Shown piece by piece: positions 51,248 to 61,648 of a DNA stretch of 64,000 nt; the stretch's first letter is position 1; each line of letters starts with the position of its first letter. A program made the translations under genes and the position numbers. Source of the stretch: Pseudomonas sp. CFII64 (GTDB taxonomy: Bacteria > Pseudomonadota > Gammaproteobacteria > Pseudomonadales > Pseudomonadaceae). Under the pieces are notes generated by a model. The model ran no database searches and had not been told where the DNA came from. It was given only the letters and a program-made list of their open reading frames with translations. The DNA is taken from NCBI RefSeq assembly GCF_000416235.1, contig NZ_ATLO01000049.1:186001-250000 (forward strand). The letters are read 5' to 3'.

Positions 51248-51340
51248 CGTAGGACCGGCTTCAGCCGGGAGGGGGGCGGTCCATTCGCTGCGAACCCCTG
51301 GTCAGGAATGAAGCTCTCCCGGCTAAAGCCGGTCCTACGG
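51248..51340. repeat. REPIN, near-identical to the one at 49345
   Basis: CGTAGGACCGGCTTCAGCC and its inverse. The middle matches the copy at 49345-49438 almost base for base. Confidence 0.92.
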
Positions 51341-51381
51341 AGCGATGTTTGCCGAGCACATTCGGGTGAAATGCCCGCCAC

Positions 51382-51411
51382 AAAAAAGGAGACCCGAAGG
51401 TCTCCTTTTTG
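51382..51411 (-). terminator. Bidirectional intrinsic terminator after serA
   Basis: AAAAAGGAGACC CGAA GGTCTCCTTTTT has A- and T-runs on both sides, so it can stop transcription from serA (minus) and from the left (plus). Confidence 0.9.
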
Positions 51412-51426
51412 GTTGACGCTGAGCGC

Positions 51427-52656
51427 CTAGAACAACACGCGGCTGCGGATGGTGCCTTTGATGTGTTGCAGTTTTTCCTGCGCCAGATCGGAATACTCGG
51501 CATCGACGTCGATGACCACGTAGCCGACTTTCTCGTTGGTCTGCAGGAACTGACCGGAAATGTTGATACCGTTTTCGGCGAAGACCTTGTTGATCTCCAT
51601 CAGCACGCCCGGGATGTTCTGGTGAATGTGCAGCAGACGGTGCTTGCCAGGGTGAGCCGGCAGCGCAACTTCCGGGAAGTTGACCGAAGACACCGACGTA
51701 CCGTTGTCGCTGTACTTGACCAGCTTCTCGGCCACTTCCAGACCGATGTTGGCCTGGGCTTCGGCAGTGGAACCGCCGATGTGCGGGGTCAGGATCACGT
51801 TGTCCAGGCCGCGCAGCGGGCTTTCGAAGATGTCATCGTTGGAGCGAGGCTCAACCGGGAATACGTCGATGGCCGCGCCGATCAGGTGCTTGTCCTTGAT
51901 CGCGTCCGCCAGGGCGTCCAGTTCAACCACGGTGCCGCGCGCCGCGTTGATCAGGATGCTGCCCTTTTTCATGGCGCGGATTTCTTTCTCGCCGATCATC
52001 CACTGGGTTTCAGCGGTTTCCGGAACGTGCAGGGTCACGATGTCCGACATGCCCAGCAGTTCGGTCAGGCTCGACACCTGAGTGGCGTTACCCAACGGCA
52101 GCTTGGTCAGCGTGTCGAAGAAGTAAACCTGCATGCCAAGGCCTTCGGCCAGTACGGAAAGCTGGGTGCCGATCGAGCCGTAGCCGACGATACCGAGCTT
52201 CTTGCCGCGGATTTCGAAGGAGTTGGCCGCGCTCTTGATCCAGCCGCCACGGTGGCAGGATGCATTCTTCTCAGGGATACCGCGCAACAGCAGGATCGCT
52301 TCAGCCAGTACCAGCTCGGCAACCGAACGGGTGTTGGAGTACGGCGCGTTGAACACGGCGATACCGCGTTCGCGGGCAGCGTTCAGGTCGACCTGGTTGG
52401 TGCCGATGCAGAAACAGCCGACCGCGACCAGTTTCTTGGCGTTGTCGAACAGCTCTTCAGTCAGTTGCGTGCGGGAACGGATGCCGATGAAGTGAGCGTC
52501 GGCGATCTTTTCTTTCAGTTCGGCTTCCGGCAGAGACTTGGTGTGGTACTCGATGCTGGTGTAACCGGCTGCCTTGAGGACGTCCACAGCGGATTGATGG
52601 ACGCCTTCGAGAAGAAGGAACTTGATCTTGCTCTTGTCGAGGGAAGTCTTGTTCAT
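51427..52656 (-). CDS. serA: D-3-phosphoglycerate dehydrogenase
   Basis: A 409-residue enzyme, first step of serine synthesis. NAD-binding motif GIVGYGSIGTQLS (about 158), catalytic Arg in NAARGTVVELDAL, and the His-Glu relay region ending LTPHIGGSTAEAQ (about 291). The C-terminal ACT domain (about 335-409) gives serine feedback. Side activity reduces 2-oxoglutarate to D-2-hydroxyglutarate, which fits the divergent neighbour. Confidence 0.96.
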   Translation of the reverse strand: MNKTSLDKSKIKFLLLEGVHQSAVDVLKAAGYTSIEYHTKSLPEAELKEKIADAHFIGIRSRTQLTEELFDNAKKLVAVGCFCIGTNQVDLNAARERGIAVFNAPYSNTRSVAELVLAEAILLLRGIPEKNASCHRGGWIKSAANSFEIRGKKLGIVGYGSIGTQLSVLAEGLGMQVYFFDTLTKLPLGNATQVSSLTELLGMSDIVTLHVPETAETQWMIGEKEIRAMKKGSILINAARGTVVELDALADAIKDKHLIGAAIDVFPVEPRSNDDIFESPLRGLDNVILTPHIGGSTAEAQANIGLEVAEKLVKYSDNGTSVSSVNFPEVALPAHPGKHRLLHIHQNIPGVLMEINKVFAENGINISGQFLQTNEKVGYVVIDVDAEYSDLAQEKLQHIKGTIRSRVLF

Positions 52657-52826
52657 CTGCTTAAACCTGTGTCCCGGAGAAAAATGGCAGGAAGTGAAAC
52701 CGTCGCTTTATCGGCCCGGAAGCTCGATTAGCGGGGGGCGTATGCTAGCATATGCACCCCGCGAAACCCCATTCCTGGACGTGAAGCGTTCTCAGGATGA
52801 CCATGAATTGTTCGAGAGTTCCGTCG

Positions 52827-54221
52827 ATGACCAATCCTGCGCTAATAGATGAGCTGAAGACCCTGGTTGAGCCTGGCAAAGTGCTGACTGATGCCAACTC
52901 CCTTGAGGCATATGGCAAGGACTGGACCAAGCAATACGCGCCTGCGCCTGTCGCTATTGTGTTTCCCAAGACCATCGAGCAGGTTCAGGCCATCGTCCTT
53001 TGGGCCAATGAACACAAGGTGGCGCTGGTGCCATCTGGCGGCCGCACCGGGCTTTCCGCCGCTGCCGTGGCCGCCAATGGTGAAGTGGTGGTTTCGTTCG
53101 ACTACATGAACCAGGTGCTGGAACTGAACCTCACCGAGCGCACCGCGCGCTGCCAGCCGGGGGTGATCACCAAACAGTTGCAGAACCTCGCGGAAGAAAA
53201 CGGCCTGTATTACCCGGTTGATTTCGCGTCGTCGGGTTCCAGCCAGATTGGCGGCAATATCGGCACCAATGCCGGCGGGATCAAGGTTATTCGCTACGGC
53301 ATGACGCGCAACTGGGTCGCGGGCCTGAAGGTCGTCACCGGCAAAGGTGACATCCTCGAATTGAACAAGGACCTGATCAAAAACGCTACCGGCTACGACC
53401 TGCGTCAGTTGTTCATCGGCGGTGAAGGTACGCTGGGCTTTGTCGTCGAAGCCACCATGCGTCTGGATCGCGCACCGAAAAATCTGACCGCGATGGTCCT
53501 GGGGACCACCGACTTCGATTCGATCATGCCGGTGCTGCACGCCTTCCACGGCAGACTGGATCTGACCGCTTTCGAGTTTTTCTCCGACAAGGCCTTTGCC
53601 CGTGTCATGAGCCGTGGTGACGTACCTTCGCCGTTCGATACCCCGTGCCCGTTCTACGTCCTGCTGGAATTCGAAGCGACCACCGAAGACGTGGCCAACG
53701 AAGCGTTGGCGACATTCGAGCATTGCGTCGAGCAGGGCTGGGTGCAGGATGGCGTGATGAGCCAGAGCGAACAGCAACTGCAAAACCTGTGGAAGCTGCG
53801 CGAATACATCTCCGAAACCATCTCGCACTTCACGCCTTACAAGAACGACATCTCGGTCACGGTTTCGAAAGTGCCGGCATTCCTGAGTGAAATCGATGCG
53901 ATCGTCGCCGAGCACTATCCGGATTTCGAAGTGCTCTGGTACGGCCACATTGGTGATGGCAACCTGCACTTGAACATCCTCAAGCCTGAGGCGCTGGACA
54001 AGGAAGAGTTCTTCGTCAAGTGCGCCAAGGTCAACAAGTGGGTGTTCGAGACCGTGCAGAAGTACAACGGCTCGATTTCCGCCGAGCACGGCGTGGGCAT
54101 GACCAAGCGCGATTACCTGACGTACAGCCGTTCCCCGGTCGAGATCGAATACATGAAGGCCGTCAAAGCCGTATTCGACCCGAACGGCATCATGAACCCG
54201 GGCAAAATCTTCGCGGTTTAA
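52827..54221 (+). CDS. FAD-linked D-2-hydroxyglutarate dehydrogenase
   Basis: A 464-residue FAD_binding_4/FAD-oxidase_C flavoprotein. FAD site VPSGGRTGLSAAAV (about 72) and SSQIGGNIGTNAGGIKVIRYG-type loop (about 137-157), C-terminal substrate site with WYGHIGDGNLHLN and SAEHGVGMTKR. In Pseudomonas the enzyme encoded divergently from serA oxidises the D-2-hydroxyglutarate made by SerA and drives serine synthesis. ATG 52827 (MTNPALIDEL) is preferred over in-frame ATGs upstream. Confidence 0.9.
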   Translation: MTNPALIDELKTLVEPGKVLTDANSLEAYGKDWTKQYAPAPVAIVFPKTIEQVQAIVLWANEHKVALVPSGGRTGLSAAAVAANGEVVVSFDYMNQVLELNLTERTARCQPGVITKQLQNLAEENGLYYPVDFASSGSSQIGGNIGTNAGGIKVIRYGMTRNWVAGLKVVTGKGDILELNKDLIKNATGYDLRQLFIGGEGTLGFVVEATMRLDRAPKNLTAMVLGTTDFDSIMPVLHAFHGRLDLTAFEFFSDKAFARVMSRGDVPSPFDTPCPFYVLLEFEATTEDVANEALATFEHCVEQGWVQDGVMSQSEQQLQNLWKLREYISETISHFTPYKNDISVTVSKVPAFLSEIDAIVAEHYPDFEVLWYGHIGDGNLHLNILKPEALDKEEFFVKCAKVNKWVFETVQKYNGSISAEHGVGMTKRDYLTYSRSPVEIEYMKAVKAVFDPNGIMNPGKIFAV

Positions 54222-54277
54222 GCGGCCTTTGCTATCTATAGTGGCAACACCTACATCGATCAGAGCCAGGAGCAGCC

Positions 54278-54943
54278 ATGAGCTATCAGCACAAGTATGT
54301 CGACGGAACCAGCATCCACTTTCCAATGGGCAAAGTGGTGTGCATCGGCCGCAATTACGCCGAACACGCCAAGGAACTGGACAATCCGGTGCCGACCGAG
54401 CCGCTGTTGTTCATCAAGCCCGGCAGTTGCGTGGTGCCGCTGGAAGGTGGTTTCACGCTTCCGACTGATCGCGGCTCGGTGCATTACGAAGCCGAAATCG
54501 TCGTGCTGATTGGCAAGCCGCTGACCAAAAGCCCGACCCGTGAAGAAGTCCTGGATGCCATTTCCGGCTTCGCCCCGGGCCTGGACCTGACCTTGCGTGA
54601 TCTGCAGTCGAAGCTGAAAGAGAAAGGCCTGCCATGGGAACTGGCCAAATCGTTCGACGGCGCGGCGGTTATCGCGCCTTTCGTCCCGGCTGAAACCTAC
54701 GACGACCTGACCGATATCGGTATTCGTCTGACCATCAATGGCGAAGTTCGCCAGGACGGCAACAGCAGCTCCATGCTCAACCCTATCGTGCCGATGATTC
54801 AGCACATGGCGGCGTGCTTCTCGCTGCAAGCCGGTGACCTGATCATGACCGGCACGCCCGCCGGCGTGGGGCCGTTTCAGGCCGGAGACGATCTGGTGCT
54901 GGAGCTGACTGGTCACACCCGTTTTGAAAGCAGCGTTCGGTGA
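54278..54943 (+). CDS. Fumarylacetoacetate hydrolase family protein
   Basis: A 221-residue FAH-fold protein. The metal-site glutamates are in HYEAEIVVLIGK (about 69-71), the start motif is CIGRNYAEHAKEL, and the closing is MTGTPAGVGPFQAGD. Homologues act as acylpyruvase/oxaloacetate decarboxylase. It follows the flavoprotein by 56 bp and may be co-transcribed with it. Confidence 0.9.
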   Translation: MSYQHKYVDGTSIHFPMGKVVCIGRNYAEHAKELDNPVPTEPLLFIKPGSCVVPLEGGFTLPTDRGSVHYEAEIVVLIGKPLTKSPTREEVLDAISGFAPGLDLTLRDLQSKLKEKGLPWELAKSFDGAAVIAPFVPAETYDDLTDIGIRLTINGEVRQDGNSSSMLNPIVPMIQHMAACFSLQAGDLIMTGTPAGVGPFQAGDDLVLELTGHTRFESSVR

Positions 54944-54958
54944 TACTGACCTGAACCT

Positions 54959-54998
54959 GAAAAGCCGTCTGCGATGCTGTCGCAGGCGGCTTTTTTAT
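54959..54998 (+). terminator. Intrinsic terminator after the FAH gene
   Basis: AAAAGCCGTCTGCGA TGCTG TCGCAGGCGGCTTTTTT, a long GC stem with one G-T pair and a T-run. Confidence 0.9.
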
Positions 54999-55120
54999 GT
55001 CCGATCCGCACTGATCCGTGCAATTGGCGTTTTTTTCACAATTGATCTGGATAATCCCGCCTCGGCCCTGCTCGGGGGCATTGCGCAACCCGCCGCTGTA
55101 TCTGCCCAGGAATGTCCTCC

Positions 55121-56041
55121 ATGTCCACTCGCTCCGGATTGTTGAAACCCAAAGGCCGTCTGTCGCGGATGCGCTGGTATGCGGGATTGCTACTGGTCGC
55201 GGTGATTGGCTACGGCGTGGCTTTCCTGCTGCATTGGGACGATCGCGGCGTGCTGTGGCTCAAGGAAGCGCTGGAAAGCCCGTCCGAGCGCGCCGCCAGC
55301 GTCTGGTTGCCCGACTATAAGGTCGATATCGACGCCAAGCTGCTGCCGGGCATGGAGAAAGACGAGGCTTCCGATCTGTCCTACAGCCCGGCGAGCAAAA
55401 CCTTGTTTTCGGTCATGGGCAAGAACCCTTTTCTGGTCGAACTGACGTTGAAAGGCGATGTGCTGCGCAAGATTGCGCTGGTGGGCTGGAGCAATCCTGA
55501 AGGCGTGGCGGTGCTGGAAAATGGCCTGATTGCGATCACCGATGAGCGCCAGCACCTGCTGACCATCGTCAAGGTGGCGCCGGATACCACGACGTTGAAC
55601 ATCGCTGAGGCCATGAAATACGACCTCGGCCCGTCTGAAGACCAGAACAAAGGCTTCGAAGGCATCGCCTGGGACCCGCGCCGCCAGCAGATCCTGCTCG
55701 GCGAAGAGCGTCCGGCAGCGATGTTTGCCTGGAAGAGTGATGGCAGCGGATTGCTTGAGGGCGACAAACAGAAACTCGAAGGTCTGGTATTGAATCTGCG
55801 CAACCTGTCGGCACTCAGCGTCGAGCCGCGCACCGGCCACACGCTGGCACTGTCCGCGGATTCGCACTTGCTGCTGGAGCTGGACGAGAAAGGCGAGCAG
55901 GTCAGCTTCATGACCTTGCTGGGCGGCTTCAACGGCCTGAACAAAACCATCCCTCGCGCCGAAGGTGTGGCAGTTGATGAAAGCGGCACGATGTACATGG
56001 TCAGCGAGCCGAATCTGTTTTATTCGTTCAAGAAGCAGTAG
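55121..56041 (+). CDS. SdiA-regulated family protein, first copy
   Basis: A 306-residue membrane-anchored periplasmic protein: one N-terminal helix (WYAGLLLVAVIGYGVAFLL), then a beta-propeller-like SdiA-regulated domain starting LSYSPASKTLFSVMGKNP and ending EGVAVDESGTMYMVSEPNLF. ATG 55121 has AGGA 9 bases upstream; ATG 55112 is too close to it. The family is named after an E. coli locus. Function unknown; possibly a lactonase-like or sensor protein. A paralogue follows. Confidence 0.87.
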   Translation: MSTRSGLLKPKGRLSRMRWYAGLLLVAVIGYGVAFLLHWDDRGVLWLKEALESPSERAASVWLPDYKVDIDAKLLPGMEKDEASDLSYSPASKTLFSVMGKNPFLVELTLKGDVLRKIALVGWSNPEGVAVLENGLIAITDERQHLLTIVKVAPDTTTLNIAEAMKYDLGPSEDQNKGFEGIAWDPRRQQILLGEERPAAMFAWKSDGSGLLEGDKQKLEGLVLNLRNLSALSVEPRTGHTLALSADSHLLLELDEKGEQVSFMTLLGGFNGLNKTIPRAEGVAVDESGTMYMVSEPNLFYSFKKQ

Positions 56042-56203
56042 TGCTTAGCGCTGCCCTGTAAATATCGTGATCCTCGACATACACCATTTGAGGTTGAACA
56101 CATCCTGCAAATTCTGGTTTTTGTGTAATGGCTCAAAGCTATTAAGCTTTAATTCAGTTTGGCGTGGTATTTATGCTGCCCGTCTGATCGTCGAGCCCTC
56201 TGC

Positions 56204-57109
56204 ATGCGTCGCTTCTTCACTGCAAAAATTGTCTACCCGGTCCTGATTCTCCTGGCGTTGCTGATGTTTTTCGTTGGCCGCGAGTATCGGTTGATGGAGC
56301 GCGCCTGGTTCAATTGGCACGTGCTGTGGCAAGCAAATGATCTCGCGACGGTCGGGCTTGGCGACTATCGTGTGGTCATCGAGGCTCAGCCTATCGTTGG
56401 GCTCGACGATGACGTTTCCGCCCTCAGCTACGATCCGGACCGCAAAAGCCTGTTCACCGTGACCAACAAGAATGCGGAAATGGTCGAGCTGAGCCTCGAT
56501 GGCCGGATTCTGCGCCGCATCGCGCTGACCGGTTTTGGTGATGCCGAGGCGGTGGAATACATCAGTCCGGGCATTTACGTCATCAGCGATGAATACCAAC
56601 AACGGCTGATCAAGGTGCATGTGGACGACGACACGCTGTTTCTCGACGCGGCGGACGCCGAGCAACTGACCCTGGGCATCGATGCCGGCGGCAATAGCGG
56701 GTTTGAAGGCCTGGCCTACGACACCAAGGGCCAGCGCCTGTTTGTCGCCAAGGAGCGCAAGCCGGTGCAGATCATCGAAGTGCGCGGTTTCCCCAACCTC
56801 AGCACCGATACGCCCAACGTCATCGAAGTGGCCTCCAATGCGCGGCGCGATGCGGGATTGTTCGTGCGTGACTTGTCCAGCCTGCAGTTCGACGAGCGCA
56901 GCGGCCATTTGCTGGCGCTGTCGGATGAGTCGCGGCAGATCCTCGAGCTCAATACCGAAGGGCTACCGATTGGCAATGTCTCGCTAAGCAGCGGCCAGAT
57001 GGGCTTGCGCAAGAATGTGCCGCAAGCCGAAGGCATCGCCATGGGCGATGACGGCACGCTGTATCTGGTCAGCGAGCCGAATCTGTTTTATGTGTTCAAG
57101 AAGCAGTGA
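56204..57109 (+). CDS. SdiA-regulated family protein, second copy
   Basis: A 301-residue paralogue of the preceding gene with the same plan: N-terminal helix (VYPVLILLALLMFFVG), propeller-like domain (LSYDPDRKSLFTVTNKNAE) and C-terminus EGIAMGDDGTLYLVSEPNLF, then YxFKKQ in both. They are clearly diverged, so the duplication is old. ATG 56204 gives a normal anchor. The gap between the two copies (160 bp) contains no repeat and could hold its own promoter. Confidence 0.86.
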   Translation: MRRFFTAKIVYPVLILLALLMFFVGREYRLMERAWFNWHVLWQANDLATVGLGDYRVVIEAQPIVGLDDDVSALSYDPDRKSLFTVTNKNAEMVELSLDGRILRRIALTGFGDAEAVEYISPGIYVISDEYQQRLIKVHVDDDTLFLDAADAEQLTLGIDAGGNSGFEGLAYDTKGQRLFVAKERKPVQIIEVRGFPNLSTDTPNVIEVASNARRDAGLFVRDLSSLQFDERSGHLLALSDESRQILELNTEGLPIGNVSLSSGQMGLRKNVPQAEGIAMGDDGTLYLVSEPNLFYVFKKQ

Positions 57110-57146
57110 GGCCAGCCTCGCTCTCATCCATTGGATTGGGATGAGC

Positions 57147-57236
57147 TCGTAGGACCGGCTTTAGCCGGGAGCTGGGACCTCCATCCGCAGCAGCATGGTC
57201 GTCGAACTACCCTCCCGGCTAAAGCCGGTCCTACGG
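57147..57236. repeat. REPIN
   Basis: TCGTAGGACCGGCTTTAGCC and its inverse between the SdiA-type gene and the convergent rpiA. The middle shares a CATCCGCAGCAGCAT segment with the REPIN at 18217. Confidence 0.9.
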
Positions 57237-57245
57237 GTGCAGGGT

Positions 57246-57917
57246 TTACCGCGTCAGCGTCTTCACGCCTTCGCTGGTGCCCAGCAGCAGTAGATCAGCC
57301 GGACGCGCGGCGAACAGACCGTTGGTGACCACGCCGACGATGGCGTTGATCTGGCTTTCCAGCTCGACCGGGTGGGTGATGTTCATGTTGAACACGTCGA
57401 GAATGATATTGCCGTTGTCGGTCAGCACGCCTTCGCGGTAAACCGGATCGCCGCCCAGCTTCACCAGTTGGCGAGCGACATGGCTGCGGGCCATGGGAAT
57501 GACTTCCACCGGCAACGGAAACGCGCCCAACACCGGCACCAGCTTGCTGGCGTCGGCAATGCAGATGAAGGTCTTGGCCACGGCGGCGACGATTTTCTCG
57601 CGGGTCAACGCCGCGCCGCCGCCTTTGATCAGGTGCAGATGCTCGTCACTTTCGTCGGCGCCATCGATATAGAACTCCAGATCGCTGACGGTATTGAGCT
57701 CGTAGACCGGAATGCCGTGGCCCTTGAGACGTGCCGCTGTGGCTTCGGAGCTGGCGACCGCGCCATCGAAGGCGCCTTTATGTTTCGCCAGCGCATCAAT
57801 GAAACAATTGGCTGTAGAGCCGGTACCGACGCCGACGACGCTCTTGTCGTCCAGTTTCGGAAGGATGAAGTCCACGGCGGCCTGGGCCACAGCTTGTTTG
57901 AGTTGATCCTGGGTCAT
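57246..57917 (-). CDS. rpiA: Ribose-5-phosphate isomerase A
   Basis: A 223-residue enzyme interconverting ribose-5-P and ribulose-5-P. Conserved GVGTGSTANCFIDAL (about 30), DGADESDEHLHLIKGGGAALTREKI and the C-terminal VGVVTNGLFA. Divergent from ilvA. Confidence 0.96.
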   Translation of the reverse strand: MTQDQLKQAVAQAAVDFILPKLDDKSVVGVGTGSTANCFIDALAKHKGAFDGAVASSEATAARLKGHGIPVYELNTVSDLEFYIDGADESDEHLHLIKGGGAALTREKIVAAVAKTFICIADASKLVPVLGAFPLPVEVIPMARSHVARQLVKLGGDPVYREGVLTDNGNIILDVFNMNITHPVELESQINAIVGVVTNGLFAARPADLLLLGTSEGVKTLTR

Positions 57918-57944
57918 GCGGGCTCCGAGTCAAAGCGACCTTGC

Positions 57945-58018
57945 AGGAACCAACTTGTTGGCGAGGGGCCTGACGTGCTGCTTCAGGATGCCGCCTCGCC
58001 AACAGGTTCGCGCCTGCA
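57945..58018. repeat. REP-like inverted repeat, third type
   Basis: GCAGGAACCAACTTGTTGGCGAGG and its inverse CCTCGCCAACAGGTTCGCGCCTGC lie in the rpiA-ilvA gap, within the region that should carry both promoters. A REP subtype with a GTTGGC core. Confidence 0.75.
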
Positions 58019-58143
58019 TGGCTCAAAAGGGCCAGCATTATAGCGACATGCCGCCGGGAAAACCCCGTCATTCGTGTGGTCGTCCATCAGTGTGCGCGGT
58101 AGACTTCGAGGCCTTGCCCTTTTTCGCCAGTGATGTTTCCCCG

Positions 58144-59658
<1,515 letters not shown>

Positions 59659-59677
59659 ATTGCGGGTTGTGGGCTCT

Positions 59678-59769
59678 CGTAGGAGCGGCTTTAGCCGCGA
59701 GAGCGCCGGTGCATCCGCTATATTTGTTGAGGCGCAATGATGAGCTCCCGGCTAAAGCCGGTCCTACGG
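59678..59769. repeat. REPIN with two different arms
   Basis: The left arm is GTAGGAGCGGCTTTAGCCGCGAG (GCGGC core) and the right arm CTCCCGGCTAAAGCCGGTCCTAC (CCGGC core), so the stem between arms has mismatches; probably two subtypes recombined. Confidence 0.85.
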
Positions 59770-59800
59770 GTTTCATCTATTTCACTGGAGCATTCCGAAA

Positions 59801-60226
59801 ATGGAACATTTCACCACGATCAAAATCCTCCACGTCGTCACCACCGTGCTGTTTTTGCTCAGCGCGTTGGGGCTGGCTGGATTTGTCATCAAACAACGCC
59901 GTGCGGGCGATGCGAGCGTGCAAAACCGCTTGTTGCAGCGGCCGTGGCTGTTCGTCTGGCTGCTGATGGGACTTTGCCTGCTGATCATGCCGATCAGCGG
60001 CTGGTGGCTGGTGCATTACGCCGGCTGGTCGTTGGGCCAGACCTGGCTGTTGTCGAGCGGCGTGCTCTACACACTTGGCACGCTGAGTTGGGCCTGGCTG
60101 GTGGCGCGGCTCAATCGCCTGCGCACCGCAGGTGGCGGCAAGCCAGCGGTCACCCTGGGTTTGGCCATCTTCAGCGCCGTGTGCTTTATCGCCATTGCCG
60201 GGCTGATGGGTGCCAAGCCGGTTTAA
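59801..60226 (+). CDS. DUF2269 family membrane protein
   Basis: A 141-residue integral membrane protein with four helices, starting MEHFTTIKILHVVTTVLF and containing LLMGLCLLIMPISGWWLVHY. DUF2269 proteins are of unknown function, often beside oxidases. Nothing nearby defines a role. Confidence 0.88.
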   Translation: MEHFTTIKILHVVTTVLFLLSALGLAGFVIKQRRAGDASVQNRLLQRPWLFVWLLMGLCLLIMPISGWWLVHYAGWSLGQTWLLSSGVLYTLGTLSWAWLVARLNRLRTAGGGKPAVTLGLAIFSAVCFIAIAGLMGAKPV

Positions 60227-60240
60227 GTGCCTACGGATCC

Positions 60241-60331
60241 TGTAGGACCGGCTTTAGCCGGGAGGAGGCTGGTGGAAAATGCATCTGCGCAGGCAGGCCA
60301 ACCGCCCTCCCGGCTAAAGCCGGTCCTACCT
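60241..60331. repeat. REPIN
   Basis: TGTAGGACCGGCTTTAGCC and its inverse, between the DUF2269 gene and the convergent HAD gene. Confidence 0.9.
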
Positions 60332-60349
60332 GGTTGAGATGTTTGCGTG

Positions 60350-61006
60350 TCAACTGCGCAACGTAATCACCGGCCAGCCACGGCGTTCAGCTTCAGCCCG
60401 CAGTTTAGGGTCAGGATCGACGGCAACCGGGTGGGCAACCTGCTCCAGCAGCGGCAGATCGTTCAGCGAGTCGCTGTAGAAGTAGCTGTCGTCAAGATTG
60501 AAGTGGTTCTCTTCCAGCCATTTATTGAGCCGCGTCACTTTGCCTTCACGAAAGCAGGGTATATCGGTGGTGCGGCCGCTGTAGCGTCCGTCGATGACCT
60601 CACATTCGGTCGCCAGCAGCGTGTCGATACCCAGCCGCGCGACGATGGGAGCAGTGACGAAACGATTGGTTGCGGTGATCACCACGAGCTTGTCGCCGGC
60701 TTCGCGATGCTTGGCGATGAGTTCCATGGCCTTGGGCAGGATGATCGGTTCGATGCAGTCGCGCATGAAGTCGCGATGCCATTCGTCCAGTTGCGCCATA
60801 TCGGTGCTGCCAAGGATTTCCAGGCTGAAGTTCAGGTAATCGGTCAGATTCAAGGTTCCGGCCAGGTAATCCTGATAAAACGCATCGTTACGCGTTTTGT
60901 AGACAACCGGGTCGAGGATGCCGCGCTGGCACAGGTAATCGCCCCACGCGTGATCGCTGTCGCCGCCCAAAAGTGTGTTGTCGAGGTCGAATAAAGCCAG
61001 ACGCAT
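60350..61006 (-). CDS. HAD-IB family phosphatase (SerB-like)
   Basis: A 218-residue HAD hydrolase of subfamily IB. Motif I ALFDLDNTLLGGDSD (5-19), motif II VVITATNRF (about 108), motif III Lys in CFREGKVTRL, motif IV YFYSDSLNDLPLLE (about 177). Resembles the phosphoserine/histidinol-phosphate-type phosphatases that stand beside rppH in Pseudomonas. Substrate not evident. ATG 61006 is the conserved start; divergent from rppH. Confidence 0.9.
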   Translation of the reverse strand: MRLALFDLDNTLLGGDSDHAWGDYLCQRGILDPVVYKTRNDAFYQDYLAGTLNLTDYLNFSLEILGSTDMAQLDEWHRDFMRDCIEPIILPKAMELIAKHREAGDKLVVITATNRFVTAPIVARLGIDTLLATECEVIDGRYSGRTTDIPCFREGKVTRLNKWLEENHFNLDDSYFYSDSLNDLPLLEQVAHPVAVDPDPKLRAEAERRGWPVITLRS

Positions 61007-61147
61007 GCAGTTACCCGCTGAAATTGCTGAAAAAGAGCCCAAGAATACGAGGTTTTCACAAGTCTTCACATAACCTGCTAAGCCTCGTTGCTGCTTTGAT
61101 CGCCTTTGTGGAACAATGCGGCGACATGCGTTTGCGAGGTTGTTGCC

Positions 61148-61627
61148 GTGATCGACCCCGATGGTTTCCGTCCAAATGTCGGGATTATTCTGACAAACGA
61201 TGCTGGCCAGGTCCTATGGGCTCGGCGAATCAACCAAGATGCCTGGCAGTTTCCACAAGGCGGGATCAACCCTCAGGAAACGCCGGAAGACGCGCTTTAC
61301 CGTGAATTGAATGAAGAAGTCGGGCTTGAGCGCGAAGATGTGCAAATTCTTGCCTGTACACGAGGCTGGTTGCGTTATCGTCTCCCGCAACGACTGGTCA
61401 GGACGCACAGCCAACCGCTGTGTATCGGCCAAAAGCAAAAATGGTTTCTCCTGCGCCTGGTCTCCAACGAGCAACGGGTGCGGATGGATTTGACCGGGAA
61501 ACCGGAGTTCGATGGCTGGCGCTGGGTCAGTTATTGGTATCCGCTGGGTCAGGTGGTGACATTCAAGCGCGAGGTGTATCGACGCGCACTCAAAGAGCTT
61601 GCCCCGCGCCTTTTATCGCGCGACTGA
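61148..61627 (+). CDS. rppH: RNA pyrophosphohydrolase RppH
   Basis: A 159-residue Nudix enzyme that removes pyrophosphate from the 5' end of mRNA and so starts decay. Nudix box from GGINPQETPEDA to ALYRELNEEVGL (RELxEEVG). The start is GTG 61148 with GAGG 8 bases upstream, giving the typical N-terminus (M)IDPDGFRPNVGII. It is followed after 21 bp by ptsP, the usual pair. Confidence 0.95.
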   Translation: MIDPDGFRPNVGIILTNDAGQVLWARRINQDAWQFPQGGINPQETPEDALYRELNEEVGLEREDVQILACTRGWLRYRLPQRLVRTHSQPLCIGQKQKWFLLRLVSNEQRVRMDLTGKPEFDGWRWVSYWYPLGQVVTFKREVYRRALKELAPRLLSRD

Positions 61628-61648
61628 CACGGAGTTCGACCCCGAGCC

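Noticed and set aside
49345..51340. Regularly repeated palindromes as a CRISPR array
   Set aside because: Units are kilobases apart, sit singly between genes, and have the inverted-pair structure of REPINs; there are no spacers or cas genes.
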